A stretch of 52,045 nt of DNA from Chloroflexota bacterium (GTDB lineage Bacteria; Chloroflexota; Anaerolineae; J036; Brachytrichaceae), in assembly GCA_023382055.1 (NCBI GenBank), contig JAMCQN010000043.1, positions 1 to 52,045 of the forward strand, given 5' to 3'. The translations under genes and the position numbers were made by a program. Positions 18,351 to 26,984 of the stretch are shown here, piece by piece; positions within the stretch are counted from its first letter, which is position 1, and every line of letters begins with the position of its first letter. The notes beneath the pieces are model-generated. The model saw only the letters and a program-made list of their open reading frames with translations. It was not told the DNA's origin and searched no databases.

Positions 18351-19424
18351 CTAGTACAACGGGCGCAGCGTTCCGAGATACCCATTGACGTCATAGGCAT
18401 TCCAACGCGGATCGCCATTGCCGCCCAGTTGGAAGATCGATGCGCCGATAAACGGTGAAGGATAAGAGACGCCATTCACAACCAGCGGCCGCTTCTGGAT
18501 CTCAATAAAGCGCTGGCACCAGTGTTGGAATTGCGCCTGGGTGGCGTTGTGGCCGGGGAATCCGCCCTTGCCGCCCTCATCGACGCCGGTTTCGGAACAA
18601 TAAATGCCCTTCACGGTTGGGTCAAAGCCGCATTTGGTAAACAGAAATTCCCAGCGCCGCTCGTACCAGATCAAACCGCTGTCGTCGTCGATGTGGGTCA
18701 TGGTCGGGCTGTACAGGTGCATGTCCATTTTCAGCACACCGGTGTTGTAGTACGGCGCATACATCGAATGAATGATGTCAACAGTTTCCTGGTTGGTGAA
18801 GTCCGGGCACCCCACGCTGAATGAACCTGCTGCGTATGTGGCTCCGCTGACCTGCTTGATCTTCAGCGCCATGGCGACATCGAAGGACGCGCGCTGCCTC
18901 AGAGGGGCGCCGTCCTGACCGAGCGCGTCCGCTTCATTCAGACCCGTGTACACCAGACCGGGATTGGCGCCGCCGCCCAATTCTGCCAGCGCGGCGTCCA
19001 CGGTCGGCACGGCGGCGCCCCAGTAGTGCCGCACCATCACGGTGGCATCGGGATGTGCATTCTTGATCTGCTCGCCTACGCTGTAATTCATGCACATGAC
19101 ATATTTGCAGCCCTGGTCGGCTTCAGCAAGACCGCGCGAATTCGTCATGCTGTGCACGCCCAGGCGCATGACAGATGGCGGAGGCGGCGGAAGGGTGCCG
19201 AAGTCGAGCATGGGCGCATACATGAATGCCGTAGCGGGTTTGTCAGAACCCTCGACGAAAACAGCCGCGCCGCCTACGCTGATCGGGACGGTTGCCCAGT
19301 TATCGGCGACTGCCAGCACTTCAACAGTCATACCGCCCTGCACGATACCCACGATGGGGGCGTTCAGGCTGGGAGTTGCTCTGACGCGCAGATATCCGTA
19401 ATCGTTTCTAACGGTTGCTTTCAC
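18351..19424 (-). CDS. SH3-like plus clan GH-A-like hydrolase
   Basis: The 357-residue protein begins with a bacterial SH3-type domain (about 1-58: YLRVRATPSLNAPIVGIV ... NWATVPI), a Pro-rich linker (79-83), and a C-terminal region that reads as a TIM-barrel hydrolase. It has TGLNEAD with N163-E164, as in the acid/base strand of clan GH-A enzymes, and YCSETG with E278 as the likely nucleophile. No signal peptide is present, although SH3b domains usually bind cell walls, so export is uncertain. The specific family is not identified; it resembles uncharacterised Chloroflexota SH3/glycoside-hydrolase-like proteins. It is tail-to-tail with nth. Confidence 0.68.
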   Translation of the reverse strand: MKATVRNDYGYLRVRATPSLNAPIVGIVQGGMTVEVLAVADNWATVPISVGGAAVFVEGSDKPATAFMYAPMLDFGTLPPPPPSVMRLGVHSMTNSRGLAEADQGCKYVMCMNYSVGEQIKNAHPDATVMVRHYWGAAVPTVDAALAELGGGANPGLVYTGLNEADALGQDGAPLRQRASFDVAMALKIKQVSGATYAAGSFSVGCPDFTNQETVDIIHSMYAPYYNTGVLKMDMHLYSPTMTHIDDDSGLIWYERRWEFLFTKCGFDPTVKGIYCSETGVDEGGKGGFPGHNATQAQFQHWCQRFIEIQKRPLVVNGVSYPSPFIGASIFQLGGNGDPRWNAYDVNGYLGTLRPLY

Positions 19425-19495
19425 ATGGACTCCTGTTTATCATGACAGCGGCCTGGTTCAGATATGGCGCACCACATCATTTTAGCCCACGGCTG

Positions 19496-21163
19496 TCAGA
19501 GCGCGAGTGAATGCAGCGCATCCGGAAGCAGTGCCAGCAGGTCGCCTGCCAGCAAACCGGATGAGCCGTGTTGCTGACGCCATTGCTCTCCAGCCATGGC
19601 GTGCAGACTCGCGCCACAACAGGCGGCCTGGAATGGTTCCAGACCTTGCGCGAGCATACCGCCGATACATCCAGCCAATACGTCACCCGTGCCAGCCACG
19701 GCAAGCGCGGGATTGGCGTAGGGCAGCACAGCGCCGCCGTTTTGGGGATGCGCCGCCACGGTGTGCGCCCCTTTCAGTACAACCGTGTGCCCCCAGCGCC
19801 GGGCATATCGCAGAGCGTTCCCTATGCGGTCCGCCTGGATATCCGCCACCGAAGAACCGGTCAGGCGCGCCATCTCACCGGGGTGCGGTGTGAGGATAGA
19901 GCCGGGTGGCAGAAGCGAGCGCCACTCCGGCAGTGTCGCCAGATGGTTCAATGCGTCAGCATCGACGACCAACCGAGCCCCACCCTCTTTTTGCCTGAGC
20001 AAGTCAAGCAGACTCACGAGGAATGCCCTGGTGGACCTATCCTGTCCCATGCCCGGTCCGATGATGACGGCATGACGATGGTCCAGGCTGGAGACGACCT
20101 TAGCGATGAGAGGCAATGCTTCCGGCGACAGGAAATCTGCTGTGCCATACAGTGTGACAAAGGTCGCCTCGCGGCACAGCACGGCTGAGACTGGCTGGAT
20201 GGCTCGGGGCACCGCCAGCGTTACCAGGCCGGCGCCAACGCGATATGCGGCGCTGGCCGCCAGGGTTGGAGCGCCTGAGTAGTCGCTGCAGCCTCCCACG
20301 ACCAGCGTCTTACCGTAGCTGCCTTTGTTGGCATTCGGTCGGCGCTGCGGGAGCGCTGGCCTGACGACAGACCGGTCTACCAGGACTACCCTCTCGTTTG
20401 CGGTTGTCGATTCGTCCTGCACCATTCCGCCTGCGGACATGCACTCGATCCCGATTGGCGCCACTACCAACTCGCCATTCGCTCCCGCTGCGGGATAGCA
20501 GTAATGCCCTCGCTTCGGGGCATGAAAGGTGATGGTCAAGTCAGCCGGAACCGCGCTGGGGTCCAATGCGCCGGTATCGTAGTTCATGCCCGTGACGCCA
20601 TCGAGTGCGATCAGTATGGGGCGCTGATGGTCAGGGCGATCGGCGGATTGCGCCCGCGCGGACTCAATCGCGGAGCGCATTACACTGAGGATGTCGCGCA
20701 GAATGCCATCAATCGGCCGGGAGACACCGGTGCCCAGCAAGGCATCCACAATGACGTCAGCATGTGCGGCCATCTGGTGCAGCACGCGCAAACGCAGATC
20801 ATTGACTGCATCAGCGATGAAAATGCCGGACGAGCGCAGCGGCGCAAATACCGGGTCATCCTCCGCCCGCGGTTTCAAAAGATACACCTGCACCGTACAG
20901 GGTGTTTCATCCGGCTGGGCGGCGCTCAACTGATGCAGCGCCTCTGCACAGACCAGACCATCCCCGCCGTTGTTGCCCGGCCCTGCCAGGATCAGCATGC
21001 GCACCGGTTTGCCGGGTTCGACCACGCGCCAACCCGCACAACGCCGCCGGATGATCTGCGCCGCGCAGGTTCCGGCGTTGTGCATCATCTGGATGTAGCT
21101 CAAGCCGCCGGCGTCAGCCGCACGCTCGATTTCGCGCATCTGAGCAACCGACACAATATCCAT
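19496..21163 (-). CDS. nnr: Bifunctional NAD(P)H-hydrate epimerase/dehydratase
   Basis: A 555-residue metabolite-repair enzyme that restores damaged NADHX and NADPHX. The N-terminal YjeF_N domain (epimerase) has AGPGNNGGDGLVCA. The C-terminal carbohydrate-kinase-like domain (ADP-dependent dehydratase) has NKGSYGKTLVVGG, LTPHPGEMARL and VAGTGDVLAG, the last holding the catalytic aspartate. The ATG at 21163 is chosen because GAGGGG lies about 5 bases upstream; the frame opens earlier at 21187. A hairpin with a T run separates it from tkt upstream on the same strand. Length and domain order are typical. Confidence 0.95.
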   Translation of the reverse strand: MDIVSVAQMREIERAADAGGLSYIQMMHNAGTCAAQIIRRRCAGWRVVEPGKPVRMLILAGPGNNGGDGLVCAEALHQLSAAQPDETPCTVQVYLLKPRAEDDPVFAPLRSSGIFIADAVNDLRLRVLHQMAAHADVIVDALLGTGVSRPIDGILRDILSVMRSAIESARAQSADRPDHQRPILIALDGVTGMNYDTGALDPSAVPADLTITFHAPKRGHYCYPAAGANGELVVAPIGIECMSAGGMVQDESTTANERVVLVDRSVVRPALPQRRPNANKGSYGKTLVVGGCSDYSGAPTLAASAAYRVGAGLVTLAVPRAIQPVSAVLCREATFVTLYGTADFLSPEALPLIAKVVSSLDHRHAVIIGPGMGQDRSTRAFLVSLLDLLRQKEGGARLVVDADALNHLATLPEWRSLLPPGSILTPHPGEMARLTGSSVADIQADRIGNALRYARRWGHTVVLKGAHTVAAHPQNGGAVLPYANPALAVAGTGDVLAGCIGGMLAQGLEPFQAACCGASLHAMAGEQWRQQHGSSGLLAGDLLALLPDALHSLAL

Positions 21164-21173
21164 GACACCCCTC

Positions 21174-21226
21174 AACAAAAACCTCACAGGCCGCTGCGCA
21201 CATTAGCTGACGCCGACCTGTGAGGT
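21174..21226 (-). terminator. Terminator-like hairpin between tkt and nnr
   Basis: ACCTCACAGG (21181-21190) and CCTGTGAGGT (21217-21226) are perfect 10-base inverted repeats with a 26-base loop. On the minus strand the stem is followed directly by TTTTG, giving TTTTTG with the last stem base, as in an intrinsic terminator after tkt. The nnr ribosome site follows immediately, so it could also act as an attenuator. Confidence 0.55.
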
Positions 21227-21266
21227 GGTACGAAACTACCCGCCGGTGGATCTCACCACGGCATGA

Positions 21267-23261
21267 TCACGCTTTTCCCAACAGCGCCAGCGACTCACTG
21301 ACGACATGATCGACGGTAAAACCGAATTTCTTAAAGACATCTTTGTAGGGACCGGACAAACCGAATGTCTCCTGCGTCACAAAACGCACAGCAGGTCCAG
21401 TGTACTTGTGCCAACCCTGTTGGACGCCGGCCTCTATGACCACCTTCGGCAGGTCGGCCGGCAGGACGGTGGCCTTGTATGCCTCATCCTGCAGCTCGAA
21501 TAGTTCCCACGAGGGCATTGAGACCACCCGCGCTTTGATCCCTTGCTCGGCCAGCGCCCTGGCGCCATCCAGTGCGAGGCTGACCTCTGACCCCGAGGCG
21601 ACCAGAAGCAGGTTGGGGGCTTCGGTATCCTGTATCACGTACGCACCGCGCAACAGCCCCTCGCTGGCGGGCAGGATCGGAAGCGCCTGCCTGCTGAGAA
21701 GCAGCGCCACCGGACCCGCTGACTCAACCGCAACTTTCCACGCCACTGCAGTTTCATTGGCATCCGCAGGCCGGATGACGGTCAGGCGCGGGATTGCCCG
21801 CAGCGAGGCCATTTGTTCAACCGGTTCGTGCGTCGGCCCATCTTCGCCGACGCCGATGCTGTCGTGGGTGAACACGAAGATGACATGCGCCTGGCTCAGA
21901 GCGGCCAGGCGGATGGCGGGTCGCATGTAATCGCTGAATGTGAAGAACGTGCCGCCATAGGGGATGATCGCGCCGTGCAGCGCCATGCCATTCATCATGG
22001 CGCCCATGGCGTGCTCGCGGATGCCAAAGCGTATATAGCGCCCGTTGAAATCGCCTTTCTTGAGCGAAGCTGCGCCCTTGGGCAGCGTATTGTTGGAAGG
22101 CGTCAGGTCCGCTGAACCGCCTAATAACGTGGGTAGTTGGCTCACAATAGCATCAATCACATTGCCGCTGGCTGCGCGCGTCGCAATGGGTTTATCGGTC
22201 GGATTGAAAGCTGGCAGCGCTTTGTCCCAGCCAGCCGGCGGTTTTCCGTTAATGGCTGATTGCAACTCATGCGCCAGATCCGTATGCGCAGACTCATAGC
22301 GCGCCCACAGCTCGTTCCATGCAGTTTCGCTGCTGGCGGCTTTCCCACCCGCGCTACGCCAGGCTGCCAGCACGTCATCCCGCACGTCGAAGAATTTGTC
22401 GGGATCGGCGCCCAGCTTGACCTTGGCCAGCTTGACCTCTTCAGCGCCCGGCGCATCGCTGTGCGCCTTCTGCGTGCCCTGCCGGTTCGGCATTCCATAG
22501 CCGATAACGGTCTTGCAGCAGATGATGCTGGGCTGATCGGTGACAGCCTGCGCAGCCTTAATGGCAGATTCGACCGCCGCCATATCATGGCCGTCGATGA
22601 TCTGAGTATGCCATCCATAAGCCTCGAAACGCCCGGGGACGTTATCGCTGTACGATAGCGACGTCGGCCCATCGATGCTGATGCCGTTATCGTCGTAGAA
22701 CCAGATCAGCTTGCCCAGACCCAGGTGACCCGCCAGCGATGCGGCTTCGTGGCTGATACCTTCCTCCAGGTCGCCGTCGCTGACAATCGCGTATGTGAAG
22801 TGATCGACGACGTTAAAATCGTCGCGGTTATATTTTGCTGCCAGCCAGGCTTCCGCAAGCGCCATCCCGACCGAATTGCCGGTGCCCTGACCCAGCGGTC
22901 CGGTTGTGACCTCGATTCCGGGTGTCACATGATTCTCCGGATGCCCCGGCGTGCGACTGCCTACTGTGCGGAAATGCTTCAGGTCATCCAGGGACATGTC
23001 GTACCCGGTGAGATAGAAGATCGAATAGGGCAACATGGAGCCGTGACCGGCTGAGACGATGAAACGATCGCGGTTGAACCACTTGGGATTCTGCGGGTTA
23101 TAGCACAGAAAACGGGTAAACAGGACGTAAGCGACGTCGGCCATGCCCAACGGCATGCCGGGGTGGCCGGAATTGGCGGTCTGGACTGCATCCAGCGTGA
23201 GTGTGCGTATGGTGTTTGCGCAGGCCTGGTCGAAGCCGCCATAAGTTGGGTTTTGTGTCAT
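21267..23261 (-). CDS. tkt: Transketolase
   Basis: The 664-residue enzyme moves two-carbon ketol units between sugar phosphates in the pentose-phosphate and Calvin cycles, using thiamine diphosphate. The N-terminal TPP domain has the His-Pro-Glu-Asn motif GHPENH and the metal-binding SDGDLEEG ... DNGISIDG. The pyrimidine domain has the catalytic Glu region FGIREHAMG and GGTFFTFSDYMRPA. The C-terminal domain ends near DHVVSESLALLGKA. Length is typical of bacterial transketolases. It has a candidate promoter at 23337-23342 and a hairpin terminator downstream. No transaldolase or other pentose-phosphate gene is adjacent. Confidence 0.97.
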   Translation of the reverse strand: MTQNPTYGGFDQACANTIRTLTLDAVQTANSGHPGMPLGMADVAYVLFTRFLCYNPQNPKWFNRDRFIVSAGHGSMLPYSIFYLTGYDMSLDDLKHFRTVGSRTPGHPENHVTPGIEVTTGPLGQGTGNSVGMALAEAWLAAKYNRDDFNVVDHFTYAIVSDGDLEEGISHEAASLAGHLGLGKLIWFYDDNGISIDGPTSLSYSDNVPGRFEAYGWHTQIIDGHDMAAVESAIKAAQAVTDQPSIICCKTVIGYGMPNRQGTQKAHSDAPGAEEVKLAKVKLGADPDKFFDVRDDVLAAWRSAGGKAASSETAWNELWARYESAHTDLAHELQSAINGKPPAGWDKALPAFNPTDKPIATRAASGNVIDAIVSQLPTLLGGSADLTPSNNTLPKGAASLKKGDFNGRYIRFGIREHAMGAMMNGMALHGAIIPYGGTFFTFSDYMRPAIRLAALSQAHVIFVFTHDSIGVGEDGPTHEPVEQMASLRAIPRLTVIRPADANETAVAWKVAVESAGPVALLLSRQALPILPASEGLLRGAYVIQDTEAPNLLLVASGSEVSLALDGARALAEQGIKARVVSMPSWELFELQDEAYKATVLPADLPKVVIEAGVQQGWHKYTGPAVRFVTQETFGLSGPYKDVFKKFGFTVDHVVSESLALLGKA

Positions 23262-23336
23262 CTGTTTATTACCTACGATAATATTGCGGAAAAGAGTGCA
23301 GCGAAGGTCGCAGCATTGATTCTAATAACGCGAAAG

Positions 23337-23342
23337 ATTATA
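23337..23342 (-). promoter_or_regulatory. -10 box upstream of tkt
   Basis: Perfect TATAAT on the minus strand, 75 bases before the tkt ATG, within an A/T-rich patch. No good -35; the region where it should lie overlaps the end of the CBS-domain gene. Confidence 0.35.
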
Positions 23343-23365
23343 TAACGCGCATGGTTGAATCAGGG

Positions 23366-24736
23366 TTAATCAGCCATGTGTTCGGTATAAGGAGCATCGG
23401 GTAAAGCCGAGCCGGCGGGGTTCGCGATGCGCGCCAGCTTCACTTTGGCCACGCGTAGTTTATCCATCTCCTCCACCCGTATGCGCACGCCAAACGTCTT
23501 TAGCTCCACCTCGTCGCCCACTTTCGGTATCCGGCCCAGTTGCCCCATGATGTAACCGCCGATGGTGTCATAGTTCGGGTCCACCAGATCCAGGCTGAAT
23601 GCCTCATTCACGTCGCCGATGCTGGTCAGGCCGTTGATTACCGCGGTGCCATCCGTGCTGTGCAGGATATCAGGCGGCGTATCCGTGGTTACATCGCCTA
23701 CTTCGCCCACGATCTCGGCCAGAAGGTCGTCCAGGGTGACCAGACCGGACGTGCCCCCGTATTCATCGAGCACGATGGCCATGTGTTCGTGACGCGCGCG
23801 GAACTGCTGCAGCAGTTCATCGGCGCGTTGAGAATCGGGCACGAAGAATGCCTCGCGCATAAGTTGGCGCACCGTCAGGCCGCGCATGGCCGGCGCGATA
23901 GCGCGGATCATGTCTTTACTGTGCAGGATACCCACAATGTGATCCAACGATCCTTCATAAACCGGTAGCCGGCTGATCGGACGAACTGAGAGCAGGTGCA
24001 CAACCTCGGTCAGTGTTGTCTCTACATCAACGCAAATCACCTCAGTGCGCGGCGTCATCACTTCGCGCACGGTTGTGTCGCCGAATGTAAAGATCGCGTT
24101 GAGCATTTCACGCTGGTCGGACTCGATCAACCCGCCGCGCTCGCTGGCCGCTACGAGCATCTGCAGCTCCGCGATGGAGTGCGGGCGCTCCTCAATACTC
24201 CCGCGCACGCCCAATACGCCGACCACGAAGCGCGACGACATTTTCAATAACCAGATAAAAGGGGTAAAAAGACGCGCCAGCGCATTCATGGGCGGAACGA
24301 CCGCTAATGCGATGGGTTCCGGGGAATGCTGCGCCAGCGAGCGCGGAACAAGCTCCGCAAGTACGATTTGAAAATAGGACGCCACCAGCAGGCCGATGAT
24401 GGCGCTGAGCGCCGTGGTGACGTTCTGCCACCACGGCGCCAGCGCATCACCTGCCATGAACACGGCGCGAAATAGCGCGGTGAAGGCGGGTTCACTGAAG
24501 ATACCGATCGCTATCGACATGAAGGTAACGCCGATCTGCGTCGCGGCAAAGAAGTGGTCGGGCTCATCCATCAACCGCTGCACAACTTTGGCTGCTGAAT
24601 TGCCTTGCGCAGCCAGTTCCGTTATGCGCGTGCGCCGCGAAACCGCCAGGCTGTATTCCGCGGTAACGAAAAACGCATTGAAGGCAATCAGCACAAACAG
24701 GCTGATGATGCCCGGGATGATGCTGCTGCTGTCCAT
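23366..24736 (-). CDS. CNNM/CBS-pair/CorC-HlyC membrane protein
   Basis: The 456-residue protein belongs to the UPF0053/CNNM family (hemolysin-C-like, CorC). The N-terminal CNNM domain has membrane helices near 7-27, 66-83, 98-120 and 140-165, with FFVTAEYSLAVSRRTR and ATQIGVTFMSIAIG. A CBS pair follows (MTPRTEVICVD ... RLPVYEGSLDHIVGILHSKDM and a second copy with VLDEYGGTSGLVTLDD), then the C-terminal CorC_HlyC domain (YDTIGGYIMGQLGRIPKVGDEV). Relatives bind ATP at the CBS pair and are linked to Mg2+ or other divalent-cation export; some act on Co2+ or Na+. It lies between tkt and the glutamine-synthetase-like gene. Confidence 0.92.
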   Translation of the reverse strand: MDSSSIIPGIISLFVLIAFNAFFVTAEYSLAVSRRTRITELAAQGNSAAKVVQRLMDEPDHFFAATQIGVTFMSIAIGIFSEPAFTALFRAVFMAGDALAPWWQNVTTALSAIIGLLVASYFQIVLAELVPRSLAQHSPEPIALAVVPPMNALARLFTPFIWLLKMSSRFVVGVLGVRGSIEERPHSIAELQMLVAASERGGLIESDQREMLNAIFTFGDTTVREVMTPRTEVICVDVETTLTEVVHLLSVRPISRLPVYEGSLDHIVGILHSKDMIRAIAPAMRGLTVRQLMREAFFVPDSQRADELLQQFRARHEHMAIVLDEYGGTSGLVTLDDLLAEIVGEVGDVTTDTPPDILHSTDGTAVINGLTSIGDVNEAFSLDLVDPNYDTIGGYIMGQLGRIPKVGDEVELKTFGVRIRVEEMDKLRVAKVKLARIANPAGSALPDAPYTEHMAD

Positions 24737-24790
24737 CGGTTCAACATGCCAAGCGATGACCCGAGAACACCTCGCATCGAGTCAAGCTCA

Positions 24791-26218
24791 TTAGAATTTC
24801 CAATAATATCGACTCTGCTCTAGACTGGCGATGACACCCTCGAAGGCTTTGACTTCCTGACGCTTCACATCCAGATAGGCATTGTGCAGAGGGGAACCCA
24901 TCGCCATAGCCAGAACAGTATCTTTCTCCAGAAGATCGCAGGCATCCTGAAGCGCGGTCGGCAGCGCAGCAATTGCCCGGCTCATGCGCTCTTCCGGTTC
25001 GAGCGCGCCGGGCGATCCATTTACCGCCTCCGGCAACTCGTAATGGTTAGCCAGGCCGTCCAGGAAGGCAGCCAGCATGTTGCCCACCAACAGATAGGGG
25101 TTCGCAGATCCATCAGCGAGTTTCACTTCGAAATTGGCGTAGGAGTCACCCTCCCGCCAGGACAAGGGTTCTATCCTGAGCATCGCGTGGCGGTTATCGA
25201 AGCCCCAGGCGGCATAAGGAGGCGCAACCGCCGTCGGCAGCAGTCGGCGGTATGAATTGACCGTCGGGCAGGCCAGCGCAGTAAGCGCCTGCATATGGCG
25301 CAACAGTCCCGCCATCGACCAGCGCGCCTCATCGCCAAACTGTTGAGCGGTGCTTTCGCGGTTGCGCTCGCCATCCAGCCGGTACATCACGTTACGGTCG
25401 TAACGATCGCGCAGGCTGACATGCGCCTGCAGGCTGCTGGCCGGCTGAGCCTCGAACGGTTTTGCGGCAAATGACGCATACCAGCCGTGCGACCACGCGA
25501 TGGAGCGCACGGCCTCGCGCACCAGCAGGACACGATCACAGGCTGTCAATGGATCGGCAGGCAACAAAGCTAATTCCTGCTGACCATGGCCCGACTCCGG
25601 GTGGTAATGATCGATGCCGATCTGTTGTTCATCCAGCGAATGGACGATGTCGTTGATCACTTTCGCAGCCACCGTCATCCCCACCGAACTGGCGTACAGG
25701 CTCTCATCAACCGGTATGTAGTTCCCTTCACCGGTGCGCACAGCAAAGTAGAACTCGATCTCAAAACCTATCTGTGCGCGCAACCCCTGGTCGGTCAAGT
25801 CGGCAAGCAGGCGCTTGAGGAACGAACGCGGGCAAAGCGCCCACGGCTGCAGGTCAGTCTCGTACAGGTCAGCGAGCATCAGCGCGGTATTGGGCGCATA
25901 TTGAGCCAGCCGGAAGGTCGTCGGATCGGGCAGCAGGCGCACCTGCCCTTGCAGCCCGGGAATTGCCTGGATGTCAGTAGTTGTCAATCCCATGCTGCTG
26001 GCGGGAATGCCGATGCCATTGAGCATATGCCGCCGCAGCGCGTCCACATGAATAGCGCGTCCCCGTATTACGCTGGAGAGATCGGCCCACAGACAGCGCA
26101 CCAGACGCACCCCCGCATCACGCGCTTCACGCATGACGTAATCCAGGGCAGAAGCCTTATTCGACGCATAATCGGAATCATCGGGATTATGATCGGGCGC
26201 ACGGGAATCGTCTTGCAT
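24791..26218 (-). CDS. Glutamine synthetase-like (GS-I fold) enzyme
   Basis: A 475-residue ATP-dependent amide-forming ligase of the glutamine synthetase superfamily. The N-terminal beta-grasp domain contains RCLWADLSSVIRGRAI. Metal-binding acids are in place: E153/E155 (GFEIEFYF), and E208 and E215 (YHPESGHGQQELA). The histidine strand reads LQAHVSL, the arginine loop NSYRRLLP, and the C-terminal acid FEVKLADGSANPYL. In the last motif Lys replaces the usual Arg of RFPDPAANPYL. This and the divergent N terminus fit a GS-like enzyme such as a gamma-glutamyl-polyamine or -amine ligase rather than assimilatory GlnA, but the substrate cannot be read from sequence. The -10 box is 6 bases before the ATG and no ribosome site is seen. 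Confidence 0.88.
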   Translation of the reverse strand: MQDDSRAPDHNPDDSDYASNKASALDYVMREARDAGVRLVRCLWADLSSVIRGRAIHVDALRRHMLNGIGIPASSMGLTTTDIQAIPGLQGQVRLLPDPTTFRLAQYAPNTALMLADLYETDLQPWALCPRSFLKRLLADLTDQGLRAQIGFEIEFYFAVRTGEGNYIPVDESLYASSVGMTVAAKVINDIVHSLDEQQIGIDHYHPESGHGQQELALLPADPLTACDRVLLVREAVRSIAWSHGWYASFAAKPFEAQPASSLQAHVSLRDRYDRNVMYRLDGERNRESTAQQFGDEARWSMAGLLRHMQALTALACPTVNSYRRLLPTAVAPPYAAWGFDNRHAMLRIEPLSWREGDSYANFEVKLADGSANPYLLVGNMLAAFLDGLANHYELPEAVNGSPGALEPEERMSRAIAALPTALQDACDLLEKDTVLAMAMGSPLHNAYLDVKRQEVKAFEGVIASLEQSRYYWKF

Positions 26219-26224
26219 AAGCTT

Positions 26225-26230
26225 ATTCTA
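26225..26230 (-). promoter_or_regulatory. -10 box abutting the glutamine-synthetase-like start
   Basis: TAGAAT on the minus strand is followed by AAGCTT and then ATG at 26218. A transcript from this box would begin at or within one or two bases of the start codon, a leaderless arrangement. TGG stands just upstream with one extra base of spacing. Confidence 0.4.
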
Positions 26231-26303
26231 ACCATTTCCGTATTGCGTTTTTCGATATACGATTGCGTGTGCACGATCAGCGCCATGGAACGGGAAGCAC
26301 GTT

Positions 26304-26978
26304 ATGATATCTGATGACGCCACAGCCAGACCAACCGGTCGAAAGGGGATTTACCAGTCGTTCGACGCCGCCGGGAGCATCACCGCAGATGAGCGCTGGC
26401 GCTGGATAAACAGCCTGGACGGCGCCGTCCGCATCGATACGGAAACTGTGCGCATCGCTCCCGATGAGGAACCGCGCAGCGAAGCGGTTTCGCTTGAACT
26501 CAGCCCCAACCTGAGCTGGCGCAGACTGGTCATCCACGCGCTGTCCGGAAAACGCGAGAGCCGGATTGACTTCGCCGATGGTCGGGTAAACCTGTGCTGG
26601 AGAGTGGACGAGATCAGCCGCACGCGCGACTATGAGTGGACAGATGATTGTGAAATCGATTACAATTCGGCTCTGTTCAATATGGTTATCCTGTGGCGTA
26701 ACCGACTCGCGCCGGGGCAAACGCGGAATTTGAGAGTGGTTTCGCTCGATAAGGTGACCTTTGAACCCAAACGGTTGATGCAGGTTTATACCCACCTGGG
26801 CAATGAACAGCGTGAGACGCCGTTTGGACGGTTAAAGCTGGAGCATATCCGGCTGGATTTAGGCGGCAATGGAGAACGGATCTGCCACCTCTGGTGCGAT
26901 TCATCCGGCGTGGTGTTTGACTACGCGGCATCGAACGGCGGTGGTTTCAGGTTGGTTGCGGTGAATTTCCCGAGTTGA
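26304..26978 (+). CDS. Conserved-looking protein of unknown function
   Basis: I do not recognise this 224-residue protein. It has no signal peptide or membrane helix. The composition is beta-strand rich, with many charged and aromatic residues (RWRWINSLDG, CWRVDEISRTRDYEWTDD). The C-terminal half has a regular strand-turn pattern ending GGGFRLVAVNFPS. The overall look is a single soluble beta-barrel or beta-sandwich domain, perhaps ligand-binding. Codon-position bias and the short 6-base gap to nuoN support a real gene, probably transcribed with it. GGGAAG near 26291 may serve as ribosome site. Confidence 0.65.
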   Translation: MISDDATARPTGRKGIYQSFDAAGSITADERWRWINSLDGAVRIDTETVRIAPDEEPRSEAVSLELSPNLSWRRLVIHALSGKRESRIDFADGRVNLCWRVDEISRTRDYEWTDDCEIDYNSALFNMVILWRNRLAPGQTRNLRVVSLDKVTFEPKRLMQVYTHLGNEQRETPFGRLKLEHIRLDLGGNGERICHLWCDSSGVVFDYAASNGGGFRLVAVNFPS

Positions 26979-26984
26979 GACAAC

